DNA of 64,000 nucleotides from Vibrio salinus (lineage in GTDB: Bacteria > Pseudomonadota > Gammaproteobacteria > Enterobacterales > Vibrionaceae), in NCBI RefSeq assembly GCF_021272385.1, contig NZ_JAJSDZ010000005.1, positions 248,001 through 312,000 on the forward strand, in the 5' to 3' direction. The position numbers were made by a program, and so were the translations under genes. The stretch's first letter is position 1; every line of letters starts with the position of its first letter. The notes under the pieces were generated by a model. That model made no database searches, was not told the origin of the DNA, and saw only the letters and a list, made by a program, of their open reading frames with translations. Below are positions 9,605 to 19,129 of the stretch, piece after piece.

Positions 9605-11059
9605 TTAGCCCAGCTCCGTTGCCAGACTTTCTAGTTGTGATAATAAAGTATCAAAGTCTGACATCGTCAAACATGGATTTAGGATGGTAAACTTAAGAGC
9701 TGTTTTACCAGCAATTACAGTTTCACCTAATACCGCGACACCACGGGTTAAAGCCTCCATTCTTAATTTCTGATTCAGTATATCTAAATCATAGCCTGAA
9801 GACTTCACGACACGGAACAGCACTGTTGATAAACAAGGCTGCGCCAATAATTCAAACGTTTCGTTTTCATTGATACATTGAGCAACCTGCTGTGTCTGCT
9901 CAATCAGATGATCGTACATACGGCCTAATTCATCAGCACCAACACTTTGCATTGTCATATAAACTTTTAACGCATCAAAACGTTTAGTTGTTGCAATCGA
10001 CTTATCTACCAAATTAGGCAATGTATCGTGCTCACGGTTCAGATAATCTGCATGATGAAGCAAATATTTGAAGTTAGCTTTATCGTTCACTAACAGTGCA
10101 CCACAGCTGATTGTTTGATAAAACAACTTATGGAAGTCCACTGAAACTGAACGAGCTCGTTCAATACCTGACAGACGATCTTTATGGCTACTTAAAATTA
10201 AAGCACCACCGTAAGCACTGTCGACATGCATCCAAAGTTCGTATTGTTTTGCAATATCCGCAACAACGTTGAGATCATCGATGGCGCCGTGGTCTGTCGT
10301 ACCAGCCGTACCAACAATAGCAAATGGGATTTCACCACGCGCTTTTGATTCTTCAATTACACGTGTAATCTGAGTAACATCCATCGTTCCATTTTCATGG
10401 GCAGGGACACTCAATACGGCTTTCTCGCCCAGTCCCATCCAGGATGCAGATTTATGCACGGTGAAATGCGCATTTTCAGAACAAACAATACGAAGTTTAG
10501 ATGCGTATTCAGGAAGACCCAACTTCTGAATAGAATGACCAGAAATTTTATCCGCGATCCAGTCACGGGCCAGCAATAACCCCATCTGGTTGCTTTGTGT
10601 GCCACCACTGGTAATGATCCCATCACTATGCACACCTAAACCGAATTTTTTACACATCCAGTTAACAACGTGCTGTTCAACGTAAGTCGCAGCAGATGCC
10701 TGATCCCAGGAATCCATAGACTGATTTAATGCACCGATAATTAATTCAGCGGTTACTGAAGATAAAAGCGGTGGTGTATGTAAGTGAGCAATGCAATTAG
10801 GGTGTTGCACAATAATCGAATTTTTAGCGATTAAATTAACGGTATTTGAAATAACATCCGTTAACGAAGAAGTGCTGTCCAGATCAACATTACTGATTGA
10901 TTGCTCTAACTGAGTCGGTTCAAGTCCTGAATACGGGGCCTGAACCTGAGCAAACATCGCCGTTATTTGGCTCACAGTGTGTTTCATTACTTCTGAAAAT
11001 GTGTCTGCGCCTTCAGAACCAGTATGAATAAAATGCTGTTTCCAGTTGTTACTCTGCAT
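9605..11059 (-). CDS. ddc: L-2,4-diaminobutyrate decarboxylase
   Basis: 484-residue PLP group-II decarboxylase that converts 2,4-diaminobutyrate to 1,3-diaminopropane. Signatures are the PLP-stacking region TSGGTQSNQMGLLLARD, HVDSAYGG with the PLP-binding Asp, and the Schiff-base lysine in SVDFHKLFYQ. The start codon lies inside the 3' end of dat in the +1 frame (11-base overlap), so translation is likely coupled; only a weak GGTGGTG precedes the ATG. In Vibrio cholerae, as I recall, this activity is fused to the aminotransferase in one long protein (VC1625), whereas here they are separate polypeptides. Confidence 0.93.
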   Translation of the reverse strand: MQSNNWKQHFIHTGSEGADTFSEVMKHTVSQITAMFAQVQAPYSGLEPTQLEQSISNVDLDSTSSLTDVISNTVNLIAKNSIIVQHPNCIAHLHTPPLLSSVTAELIIGALNQSMDSWDQASAATYVEQHVVNWMCKKFGLGVHSDGIITSGGTQSNQMGLLLARDWIADKISGHSIQKLGLPEYASKLRIVCSENAHFTVHKSASWMGLGEKAVLSVPAHENGTMDVTQITRVIEESKARGEIPFAIVGTAGTTDHGAIDDLNVVADIAKQYELWMHVDSAYGGALILSSHKDRLSGIERARSVSVDFHKLFYQTISCGALLVNDKANFKYLLHHADYLNREHDTLPNLVDKSIATTKRFDALKVYMTMQSVGADELGRMYDHLIEQTQQVAQCINENETFELLAQPCLSTVLFRVVKSSGYDLDILNQKLRMEALTRGVAVLGETVIAGKTALKFTILNPCLTMSDFDTLLSQLESLATELG

Positions 11060-12470
11060 CTACACCACCAGCAGCTACAATTGCTTCTTCTAATACGCGT
11101 AAAGCAAAATCAATCTGTTCAAAAGAAATAATCAGTGGTGGTAGAAAACGAATCACAGAACCGTCACGACCACCTTTTTCAACGATCAGACCTCTTTCAA
11201 GTGCCGCCCGCTGAATTTTCAGCGTCAGTTCACCATCAGAAGCAGGCTCACCAAATTTATTAAGCTCACCAGATGGTTTTCTGATTTCAACCCCCAGCAT
11301 TAAACCTTTACCACGAACTTCTGCAATACAGCTTAGGCGTTCCTGGATTTTTTCCAGACCCATCCGTAAATACTGACCGGCAACATTCGCATGTTCAACC
11401 AAATTGTCTCGTTCAACAATTTCCAACGCTTTTGCACCGGAGACCATTGCTAACTGATTACCCCGAAAAGTCCCGGTATGTTCTCCTGGCTTCCATGTGT
11501 CATATTTCTTATTAACAACAAGGATAGACATAGGTAAACCGCCACCAATCGCTTTAGACAAGCATAGAATATCCGGAATAATACCGGCTTCTTCAAATGC
11601 AAAGTTGTAACCAGTTTTACCAACACCACACTGAATTTCATCAAAAATCAGTAGGATATCATGCTCATCACAAATACGACGCAGCTCTTTCAACCAGAAA
11701 GCAGGGGCTGGAATTACCCCACCTTCTCCCTGTACTGGTTCAACAATGATAGCAGCCGGTTTCATCACACCTGATTCATCATCACACAACATGCGCTCAA
11801 TAAAACGAATGCCCGCTTTCGCACCTTTATCACCACCAAGCCCAAACGGACAACGGATGTTGTATGGGAAAGGCATAAAATGCACATCTGACATTAAACC
11901 AGTACGGCGCGACTTTGTTCCTGTGTTACCCATCATGCCCATCGTGCCGTTGGTCATACCATGGTAGGCGCCTCGGAACGCAAACATAGAATTACGCCCG
12001 GTAGTCTGTTTCGCAAGTTTGATCGCCGCTTCTACTGCGTCTGCGCCTGACGGGCCACAGAACTGAATAACACTCTGCTCTGCTAACTCTTGTGGCAAAA
12101 ACTGTTTAACTTGTTTGATATAACGATTTTTCACCGGAGTCGTTATATCTAATGTCTGATAAGGTAGCCCTGAATCAAGGTGGTCTTTTAAGGCCTGATT
12201 AATTTCAGCATGGTTATAACCAAGTAACAAAGTACCCGCGCCAGCAAGACAGTCTAAAAAGACTTGTCCGCGAGTGTCTTCCACTAATAAGCCATATGCC
12301 TGTTTAATAGCAATCGGCAAGCGACGTGGATAAGAACGTACAGCAGATTCGTTTTGCTCTTGTGCAAGCAGTTCTTCATCTGGTGTTAAATCATAAAGAC
12401 CATCAACCTGTGGAATTTGATTTGAAAAAATAGTGTTAGCAGCATCGCTAACTTCAAAGGCTACGCTCAT
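11049..12470 (-). CDS. dat: Diaminobutyrate--2-oxoglutarate aminotransferase
   Basis: 473-residue class-III PLP aminotransferase that makes L-2,4-diaminobutyrate from aspartate beta-semialdehyde and glutamate, the first committed step to diaminopropane and norspermidine. Visible motifs are CGPSGADAVEAAIKLAKQTTGR, the PLP-binding Asp segment LLIFDEIQCGVGKTG and the Schiff-base lysine in CLSKAIGGGLPMS. AAGGG lies about 9 bases before the ATG. It is the first gene of the operon, with a long leader upstream. Similar aminotransferases serve ectoine or siderophore synthesis, but the downstream genes point to norspermidine. Confidence 0.94.
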   Translation of the reverse strand: MSVAFEVSDAANTIFSNQIPQVDGLYDLTPDEELLAQEQNESAVRSYPRRLPIAIKQAYGLLVEDTRGQVFLDCLAGAGTLLLGYNHAEINQALKDHLDSGLPYQTLDITTPVKNRYIKQVKQFLPQELAEQSVIQFCGPSGADAVEAAIKLAKQTTGRNSMFAFRGAYHGMTNGTMGMMGNTGTKSRRTGLMSDVHFMPFPYNIRCPFGLGGDKGAKAGIRFIERMLCDDESGVMKPAAIIVEPVQGEGGVIPAPAFWLKELRRICDEHDILLIFDEIQCGVGKTGYNFAFEEAGIIPDILCLSKAIGGGLPMSILVVNKKYDTWKPGEHTGTFRGNQLAMVSGAKALEIVERDNLVEHANVAGQYLRMGLEKIQERLSCIAEVRGKGLMLGVEIRKPSGELNKFGEPASDGELTLKIQRAALERGLIVEKGGRDGSVIRFLPPLIISFEQIDFALRVLEEAIVAAGGVDAE

Positions 12471-12499
12471 TTTTTCTGCCCTTAAAATAGATAAACAAC

Positions 12500-12529
12500 C
12501 CTACTTTATTGATATTTGATTAAAGTAGG
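12500..12529 (-). promoter_or_regulatory. Terminator-like hairpin in the dat leader
   Basis: Perfect 9-bp inverted repeat CCTACTTTA / TAAAGTAGG with a 12-base loop, 30-59 bases upstream of the dat start codon. On the minus strand it is followed by a U-rich stretch (GTTGTTTATCTATTTT). A second small inverted repeat (CTTTTA / TAAAAG, 12547-12564) and a third (GTCATT / AATGAC) lie further upstream. The arrangement resembles an attenuator; the stem is AT-rich and may be weak. Confidence 0.45.
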
Positions 12530-12614
12530 AAACAGCAAAACATCCACTTTTAATGTCATAAAAGCGGCAACATTATTTGTCATTTGGAATGACGAAGAGA
12601 ATAGTTTGCCAGTA

Positions 12615-12716
12615 TCAAGGTTCGGTAATGCTACTGTCTTGCAATACAGGACATTCTGGTAATAAAAAGCTGATTAATGATGGTGAAATATGTGTATTCA
12701 ACGTTGGGTTTCCCAT
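12615..12716 (-). CDS. Candidate leader peptide of 33 residues upstream of dat
   Basis: Small ORF on the same strand as dat, ending about 145 bases before the dat start. GGGAG lies about 10 bases before its ATG. The peptide starts MGNPTLNTHISPS, is rich in Ser, Pro and Leu, and ends Thr-Glu-Pro directly before a TGA stop. A proline immediately before the stop is a feature of some arrest peptides such as TnaC; resemblance beyond that is not claimed. It could be a chance ORF: coding is supported only by the SD, position and the downstream hairpins. Confidence 0.35.
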   Translation of the reverse strand: MGNPTLNTHISPSLISFLLPECPVLQDSSITEP

Positions 12717-12861
12717 TTTAAGTCGCTCCCACGACAACAGTATCCCGTCTACCAATAAAAGGATTTACCGGTACCTACCCTACGCAGCAAAAGCAATCAG
12801 CTTGAATGCCCACTACGCGTTTCCCCCAGATAAAATCATAACCTCCGAGATTGAGGGCGAA

Positions 12862-12889
12862 ATTATCATAAAAATACTTTGCAATGCAA
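12862..12889 (-). promoter_or_regulatory. Possible sigma-70 promoter of the norspermidine operon
   Basis: On the minus strand TTGCAT, a 16-base spacer and GATAAT are seen. If used, transcription would start near 12855 and give a leader of about 385 bases containing the small ORF and hairpins. The -35 match is poor, so this is tentative. Confidence 0.3.
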
Positions 12890-12969
12890 TCTTTTTTATT
12901 GCCCTTATTGATGAACTCAACATTACAAAACGTACGATATTTCTATAGTAATGTATTCACTCATCTTTT

Positions 12970-12994
12970 ACAGCCCGGCTATAACCCGGGCTGT
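12970..12994 (-). terminator. GC-rich hairpin downstream of nhaA
   Basis: Perfect 9-bp stem ACAGCCCGG / CCGGGCTGT with a 7-base loop, 28 bases after the nhaA stop. No U-run follows on the minus strand (AAAAGATG), so it may terminate inefficiently or protect the 3' end. Confidence 0.5.
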
Positions 12995-13021
12995 GAATCT
13001 AACCTGAATATCAGCCTCTGC

Positions 13022-14176
13022 TTACACCGTTTTATTATTCTTTGGCAAACTTTTATTCAGCATGAAATAACCCACTATGGCTGCTGCTGTCGAACCTAAT
13101 AAAATACCTAGCCTCGAAAATGCATCGTAGCTCCCTTCCAACCCTTCAAAAGCAAGAGAAGATATAAATATTGACATCGTAAACCCGATTCCACATAAGA
13201 CAGCAACAGCAAAAATATCGGCAAAACTCGTGCCTTTTGGTAATGGTGCTATTTTCATTTTCACAGCCAGCCAGCTAAAGCTGAATACACCCAGTGGTTT
13301 ACCGATAAACAACCCCAGAGCAATTCCTAATGGGATTGGATTTGCAAACGTAGCCAGTGAAATTCCGTCTAACGAAATACCTGCATTGACAAAAGCAAAC
13401 AACGGTAAAATAAAGTAGGAAACGTAAGGATGGAGTGTATGCTCCAAACGTTTCAATGGAGAATACTGGCCTTTCTTCCCCTTCATAGGAATAACAAACC
13501 CAATGATCACCCCAGCCAGGGTTGCATGTACTCCGGACTTAAGAACAGCAATCCAGAGAATAGTTCCGACGATAAGGTACGCGGGTAAACTGGTGACATT
13601 TTTTACATTAAAAATAACTAAAAGTGCCGTCATTGCCAATCCCACTGAGATCGCCCACATGGACAGTTCATTACTATAAAATAAGGCAATGATGATGATA
13701 ACACCCAAATCATCAATAATAGCAAGGGCAAGCAGGAATAATTTAAGGCTGAGAGGAACCCGGTTACCTAACAGAGCTAATATCCCCATAGCAAAAGCAA
13801 TGTCCGTTGCAGCAGGTATAGCCCAACCACCTAATGCAACCGGATTATTTAAATTAAACGCAATGTACACCATAGCCGGTGCGATCATTCCGCCTAATGC
13901 TGCAATAGCCGGGAAAATAGCTTCTCTTCTTGATTTCAATGCCCCATCAACCATTTCCCTCTTAACTTCCAATCCTATAAGAAGAAAGAAAATAGCCATT
14001 AAACCATCATTGACCCAGTGAGATACTGACATTCCACCGATATAACTATGTAATACAGTATGATATGACTCAGCGATACCTGAATTCGCAGTCAGCATGG
14101 CAGAGATCGTAGCAATGATCAGCAGGATTCCCCCGGCTGATTCCAGTTTAAAAAAGACCCGGGCAATTTTTACCAT
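13022..14176 (-). CDS. nhaA: Na+/H+ antiporter NhaA
   Basis: 384-residue inner-membrane antiporter that exports Na+ in exchange for protons, important for pH and salt homeostasis in marine bacteria. About 12 membrane segments are predicted by eye. The ion-binding Asp pair is present in [13 protein letters not shown] and the conserved Asp of the crossing helix is in [12 protein letters not shown]. Length matches the family. GGGGGA lies about 8 bases before the ATG. It is transcribed in the same direction as the norspermidine operon but separated by a hairpin and 551 bases. Confidence 0.97.
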   Translation of the reverse strand: MVKIARVFFKLESAGGILLIIATISAMLTANSGIAESYHTVLHSYIGGMSVSHWVNDGLMAIFFLLIGLEVKREMVDGALKSRREAIFPAIAALGGMIAPAMVYIAFNLNNPVALGGWAIPAATDIAFAMGILALLGNRVPLSLKLFLLALAIIDDLGVIIIIALFYSNELSMWAISVGLAMTALLVIFNVKNVTSLPAYLIVGTILWIAVLKSGVHATLAGVIIGFVIPMKGKKGQYSPLKRLEHTLHPYVSYFILPLFAFVNAGISLDGISLATFANPIPLGIALGLFIGKPLGVFSFSWLAVKMKIAPLPKGTSFADIFAVAVLCGIGFTMSIFISSLAFEGLEGSYDAFSRLGILLGSTAAAIVGYFMLNKSLPKNNKTV

Positions 14177-14317
14177 ACAGTCAATCCCCCTATTAACACC
14201 TAATTAACAAAACAATGTCAAAGTTTATCCAGATGAGAAAAGATATAAAAATCGGTTGTGTAGATATAATAATTCGGTTATTCCGAAGTATTAAGAATAG
14301 CTTATAAACAGAAATAG

Positions 14318-16774
14318 TTATAATGCGTCGCGGAAATACTGTATTGGAGCTCGCGCTAACAGTTTGATAAGAGGGATAACACCGGCCAGAACCAACGCTA
14401 ATAACGAGTAAATAACAGTTTTCGCGTATTCACCGTAAGCCAGATGTAATTCAACAGACCAGCCAAACGTTTCTTTAACCAATGTATTGATTACTATTTG
14501 AGATAAAGTAATACCTAATGGGAGTGCAACTATCAGAGAAATAATACCGAATATAAATAACTGAATACCACCAATCATAATCAGTTCTTTGTTGGAGACA
14601 CCAAAACAACGCAAAAGTGCAAAGTGTCTCTGTCGCGTCACTTCACCGGCAATGGTAGCAAAAAAAATTCCAACAACGGCAATCACCAGTGTGATGGTTC
14701 CCAAAGCCTGAGCAGCAGAAAACGTTCGATCAAAGGTATCCAGAACCAGACGACGAATTCTGCTTGCCCTATAAACTCGCTCAGAATCAAGATGGAACTC
14801 ATCAGTTAGTTTCTTATTTAACGCCTGCAGAGACACTTCTGAATGCCCGGCTACCTGTAACGATAAAATAACATCACCATGACGACCGAAATAATCTTTC
14901 CAGACCCGGGTTGGTACTATCACCTGATAAAAAGGATTACCATAATCATAATAAATACCGGCAACAAGCCATTTTCCGGTCATTGGCTTGGGAAGATTCA
15001 TAAAATCACCCGGTCTCAAGTGTAGCTTCATTGCCGTAGACTCACTGATCATAACGCTTTTACCACTATGAAGAGAGCGCCAGTAATCAGGGATGGCAAC
15101 CTTAACTGTCTGGCTTTTTCGTTCTGGATTGCTATTACCAACACTTACAACCTGCATCAGACCGCTGGATGTGGTTAAATCATGTTCCCAGCGCTGCCAA
15201 ACGTTTTTCACTTCAGGTTGTTTTTTCAACCACGAATACATCTGCTCATAATGATCAGGTGTACCATAAAGGTATAAGTCTGCAGACAACCTTTGTTCGA
15301 GCCAATCTCCGGTGGTGAGCCTAAAGCTACCTGTGAGCGTTTCCACTCCGACATTTGCCGCAAGGGCAATCAAAAAAGCCATAGTGGCAATACCACGATA
15401 GCTCATACTCGTTGCCGCATCAGCAAAAAACCAACGTAATTTGACATTTTTCAAACGATAAGAGAAAAAATCAAATGCTTTCCATATAATGTAAGGTGCC
15501 ATCAAGCCTACCGAAATCAAAATCAACCCTAAAATAATCAACGCAAAAACTGGTGTCATCTGATATTGGAAAAGAATCACGATAATAATGAGTAAAAAGA
15601 CAGCTACAACGGCCTGAATTGAAAATTCAGAACCAGCAAACCGAACCAGAGATAAACGGGCAGTCAACCGGATTGGTCTTGATTTCAACAATCGGAATAA
15701 CGGCCAGACGCAAGAGCATCCTGCCCCAATAACGGATAACAGAAAGCTGTAAAAACACCAGGTCCAGTGCCAGTCAACAAACCCAAAAACACTGCCTTCT
15801 GTTACATCATCCAAACTAATGTAAAAATGAGGGGCTAAATACATGGAAAGCAGATAACCTAATATATTTCCACAAAGCCAGGATATCGCGATAAAAACAA
15901 TAAGTTCGATTGTTAATGCTTTTGCCAGATCGACCCCGGAGACTCCAGCCTGCCTAAGCATTCCAACAAGAGGCTGACGCTGGACAAAAGACAAAGACAT
16001 TGCCTGATAAAAAATAAACAGCCCTACTAAAAAGGCCAGCATGCCCATTGCCGTAAGATTCATATGAAGTGCTTTAGCATATGAACCAAAATTAGACCGA
16101 TGGTTACGAACTAGCATCATGTCTGCTGGTAAAGATGCCTTCAAACGCTGAATGTCTTCAAATGGCATCTCACTACATGTAATCACCGTCAGATCCGTCG
16201 AATCTTTAATAAGCTGCGTATTACTGAATAATGTAAGGACACGATTGCCATAGACAACGTTATATTTATCAACCACAATCGGTCCAATTTTCCCCCCGGT
16301 TGCTAACGGGATAAACTGTCCGTCATAAAGTCCGAGTTGGTTGGCAAAATCAACACTAATTAAAACACTCCGAACAGACTGTCCTGCCCCTAATTGCTCA
16401 TGAGATAATGATGAAATCGTCAGACCAGAATGATTAAGGGTTGGCTTCACCCCGATCAACGTAAATTCCTGACCATCTTTAGCTTGTAAATTAGCACTTT
16501 CTAACGGCAAACATTGAGTAAAGCCTTGCTTTACTATGTTTTCATAAGCTGAATACGGGAGCTCAGAATTCAGATCCTTTGACAAAATATGATAGGGAAG
16601 TGGATTTGCAAATAATTTCTCACCATGTTGATAACTTTTAAGAATATGGTGATTAATGGCGATAACACCGGTAAGAAGAGAAACACCTAACGTCAGACCT
16701 AACCAGACTAAAACAAACTGGAAAGGATAACGCCGGTAGTGACCCAGTAATGCTTTAACTACGGGCCACGACAT
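14318..16774 (-). CDS. FtsX/MacB-family ABC transporter permease (AttF/YbbP-like)
   Basis: 818-residue inner-membrane protein built as a duplicated FtsX-like permease: an N-terminal TM at about residues 18-40, a large periplasmic region, TM clusters at about 235-430, a second TM near 455-480 followed by another periplasmic region, and a C-terminal TM group from about 690 (QALGTITLVIAVVGIFFAT) containing the typical LLRCFGVSNKEL coupling segment. The family moves lipids, lipoproteins or antibiotics, or does mechanical work on periplasmic partners. The substrate is unknown and no secreted partner is adjacent. The start overlaps the end of the ATPase gene by 20 bases. Confidence 0.88.
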   Translation of the reverse strand: MSWPVVKALLGHYRRYPFQFVLVWLGLTLGVSLLTGVIAINHHILKSYQHGEKLFANPLPYHILSKDLNSELPYSAYENIVKQGFTQCLPLESANLQAKDGQEFTLIGVKPTLNHSGLTISSLSHEQLGAGQSVRSVLISVDFANQLGLYDGQFIPLATGGKIGPIVVDKYNVVYGNRVLTLFSNTQLIKDSTDLTVITCSEMPFEDIQRLKASLPADMMLVRNHRSNFGSYAKALHMNLTAMGMLAFLVGLFIFYQAMSLSFVQRQPLVGMLRQAGVSGVDLAKALTIELIVFIAISWLCGNILGYLLSMYLAPHFYISLDDVTEGSVFGFVDWHWTWCFYSFLLSVIGAGCSCVWPLFRLLKSRPIRLTARLSLVRFAGSEFSIQAVVAVFLLIIIVILFQYQMTPVFALIILGLILISVGLMAPYIIWKAFDFFSYRLKNVKLRWFFADAATSMSYRGIATMAFLIALAANVGVETLTGSFRLTTGDWLEQRLSADLYLYGTPDHYEQMYSWLKKQPEVKNVWQRWEHDLTTSSGLMQVVSVGNSNPERKSQTVKVAIPDYWRSLHSGKSVMISESTAMKLHLRPGDFMNLPKPMTGKWLVAGIYYDYGNPFYQVIVPTRVWKDYFGRHGDVILSLQVAGHSEVSLQALNKKLTDEFHLDSERVYRASRIRRLVLDTFDRTFSAAQALGTITLVIAVVGIFFATIAGEVTRQRHFALLRCFGVSNKELIMIGGIQLFIFGIISLIVALPLGITLSQIVINTLVKETFGWSVELHLAYGEYAKTVIYSLLALVLAGVIPLIKLLARAPIQYFRDAL

Positions 16775-17426
16775 GTAAAGCCCCTCCCTGAAGTTTCACA
16801 CACCCTTCCATATGACTGGCGACCTTTTCACTGTGCGTTACCAGAAGGAGTGAACAATTCAGCTGTTTTGTCAGTGTGGTTAGCAGCCTCATTACTGCGG
16901 CGGCATTTCGTTCATCAAGGCTACCCGTCGGCTCATCAGCCAATAATAATTTGGGCTCCATATAAAGAGCGCGGGCAATCGCCGCTCTTTGCTGCTGTCC
17001 TCCAGAAACTTCTTCAGGATACCGACCCAACAGATTCATCAAATCCAGCGCAGAAATAATCTGTCGCCATAGTCCGCTGTCCTCAGGTAATCCACGTAAC
17101 TGACGGCAAAAACGAATGTTATCGGCTAAATTCAGGGTAGGAAGCAGGTTGAATTGTTGAAAAACATGACCAATATAATGTCGGCGAAAAGCAGCTCGGT
17201 TATGCTCTGACGCTTTGTGCATGGGAAAGTTGGGGAACCAGATTTCGCCGGAATCGGCTTTATCCAGTCCGGCAATCAAATTGAGTAAAGTACTTTTTCC
17301 GGAACCACTTTCTCCCATTAAAGCAAGCTGCTCTCCGCGATTTAATGTCAGTTCAGTTCCCTGCAACACCGAGTGGAATTCACCACCATCAACATACCCC
17401 TTGCAAAGGTTCGACAACTGTAACAT
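16755..17426 (-). CDS. ABC transporter ATP-binding protein (LolD/YbbA type)
   Basis: 223-residue ATPase of the MacB/LolD subfamily. Walker A is GESGSGKST (about residues 37-45), the Q-loop is in GHVFQQFNLLPTL, the signature is VSGGQQQRAAIARAL, Walker B is LLLADEPTGSLD and the H-loop is VTHSEK. It is the first gene of a two-gene operon with the FtsX-type permease, overlapping it by 20 bases, so the two make one transporter. The gene is divergent from the SDR gene across a 230-base promoter region. Confidence 0.94.
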   Translation of the reverse strand: MLQLSNLCKGYVDGGEFHSVLQGTELTLNRGEQLALMGESGSGKSTLLNLIAGLDKADSGEIWFPNFPMHKASEHNRAAFRRHYIGHVFQQFNLLPTLNLADNIRFCRQLRGLPEDSGLWRQIISALDLMNLLGRYPEEVSGGQQQRAAIARALYMEPKLLLADEPTGSLDERNAAAVMRLLTTLTKQLNCSLLLVTHSEKVASHMEGCVKLQGGALHVVARS

Positions 17427-17658
17427 TAAACTCTCTCAACCAACAAACAGCACAGGGAATCTACACCAAAAAGACGGTTATAGAAAGGATTTTCACTCAA
17501 TATAAAACCGATATTTCATGATAATCGATAGTAAAGTCAATGTGAATACAAAAAAGCACAGCGATATAGAGCAATCCAAGACTTGTTTTGGCCGCTTGTA
17601 TTTATAACAACAAGCGTTTACTGTTATTTTTCAGCCTCTAAACCCCGGTATAACAACA

Positions 17659-19098
17659 ATGAAAATATTAGTTCTCGGCGCTTCAGGGTATATCGGCTCT
17701 CAACTGGTTCCCGTTCTGCTTAACAAAGGTTACAACGTCACCGCGACAGGGCGCAACGTAGACCTGCTCACCAGCAGACTGTCTTCTCATCCTGATTTAA
17801 CCATAAAATACGTGAATCTGGAGGATAAATCGTCCCTAGATAGAGTTATCGATGATCATGAACTCGTCTATTTTCTCGTTCATGGCATGGCACATAATTC
17901 AACATTCATCGATTATGAAGTCATGCTTGCTCAAAATACGGTCGAAGTACTGAAAAATGCCAGGAATATAAAACACCTAATTTATCTGAGTGCCATACAA
18001 CCTATAAGCGGCGCATCTCAGCATATTAAAGCAAGAGTAAAAACCGGTGAAATTTTACGCCAGCTTCATTTTCCCATCACGGAACTCAGAGCCGGTGTGA
18101 TTATCGGCCCGGGCTCTGCAGCGTTTGAAATCATGCGCGACATGGTCTACAACCTTCCGTTGCTCATCGCCCCGGTATGGGTGAACTCAAAAGCCAACCC
18201 CATTGCTCTTGAGAATCTGAATCACTATCTGATCCAACTGACGGAACATACGCCGTCAGAGCACCAGATTTATGAAATCGGCGGTCCGGAAATTCTCAGT
18301 TACCGGAAACAACTGAAAATAATCAGCGAGTTGGCAAACAAACCACATCACTTATATCCAACCCGCTGGTTAACACCGAAGATGGCCTCTTACTGGTTAT
18401 CCGTGATCACTTCTGTCCCTAAAAATATCGGTCAGGCATTATTGTCAGGTCTGGAGCATGATTACATTGCCCACACGGACAGAATCGAGGCGATATTTCC
18501 GCAACCCCTGCTGAATTACCGTCAGTCGGTGGAAAAGACTCTGGCCAAAGAAGGCCGGTTTTTACTCAGCGACGTCTGGGGATATGATCCGAATGCATTT
18601 ACCCGCTGGCAACCGGGGTACGGTTATTACCCAAAAAATGCAGGGGCAACGTATCTCACGTCAGCGACACCAGAACAACTCTGGCAGGTTCTGAAACAAC
18701 TGGGAAGTGTTGAGAAAGGCTATTATTTCGCTAATATTTTATGGCGGATTCGTGAATGGATAGACACGCTGTTTACCCGAAAATGCCCCGTCAGATGCAG
18801 CCCTCCGGGCCCAGATCTCAAGGTTGGCGATTACATCGATTCATGGAAAGTGATTCGTTGTGACAACCACACCTTCCTTTCTTTATTATTTGGTCTGACC
18901 GCCCCGGGGTTAGGCCGCTTAGAGTTCCGAATCACCGATTTAGGTAACCAACGGAAACTGGATATCAGAGCATGGTGGCACCCCAAAGGCTTTAAAGGCC
19001 TTTTATACTGGTTTGCCATGATGCCCGCACATCTGTTTATTTTTAAAGGTATGGTCAGAAAAATCTGCGCAGAAGCCGAAACCCATCCGCGTTCCTGA
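17659..19098 (+). CDS. SDR-family oxidoreductase with C-terminal DUF2867
   Basis: 479-residue two-domain protein. The N-terminal atypical short-chain dehydrogenase (NmrA-like) begins with the nucleotide-binding GASGYIGSQ at residues 7-15 and runs to about 290; the C-terminal DUF2867, a START-like fold, starts near 320 (YLTSATPEQLWQVL). The fusion is common in proteobacteria, where its substrate is not established; a role in pigment, quinone or lipid metabolism would be speculation. The gene stands alone and is convergent with the DUF2913 gene. Confidence 0.85.
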   Translation: MKILVLGASGYIGSQLVPVLLNKGYNVTATGRNVDLLTSRLSSHPDLTIKYVNLEDKSSLDRVIDDHELVYFLVHGMAHNSTFIDYEVMLAQNTVEVLKNARNIKHLIYLSAIQPISGASQHIKARVKTGEILRQLHFPITELRAGVIIGPGSAAFEIMRDMVYNLPLLIAPVWVNSKANPIALENLNHYLIQLTEHTPSEHQIYEIGGPEILSYRKQLKIISELANKPHHLYPTRWLTPKMASYWLSVITSVPKNIGQALLSGLEHDYIAHTDRIEAIFPQPLLNYRQSVEKTLAKEGRFLLSDVWGYDPNAFTRWQPGYGYYPKNAGATYLTSATPEQLWQVLKQLGSVEKGYYFANILWRIREWIDTLFTRKCPVRCSPPGPDLKVGDYIDSWKVIRCDNHTFLSLLFGLTAPGLGRLEFRITDLGNQRKLDIRAWWHPKGFKGLLYWFAMMPAHLFIFKGMVRKICAEAETHPRS

Positions 19099-19129
19099 CA
19101 TTCTGATTTCGCCGAAAACAAGACGAGAC

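Larger units (their letters stand above)
12471..13021. other. 551-bp intergenic region between dat and nhaA
   Basis: Holds, on the minus strand, the nhaA terminator hairpin, a possible promoter, a candidate 33-residue leader ORF and three small hairpins before dat. The middle part (about 12700-12850) is less AT-rich than other spacers here. A plus-strand frame at 12577-12948 has no ribosome site or recognisable domain and is not called a gene. I do not recognise a known riboswitch class. Confidence 0.6.

Noticed and set aside
8333..9690. Several frames antisense to the carboxynorspermidine dehydrogenase gene
   Set aside because: Shadows of a well-supported gene; no independent start signals.
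12839..12846. GGAGGT followed by an 8-codon ORF on the minus strand in the dat leader
   Set aside because: The SD lies only about two bases from the ATG, too close for efficient initiation, and the ORF is very short.
12577..12948. A 123-codon plus-strand frame in the dat-nhaA spacer
   Set aside because: No ribosome site, no recognisable domain, and it lies antisense to the likely norspermidine leader.
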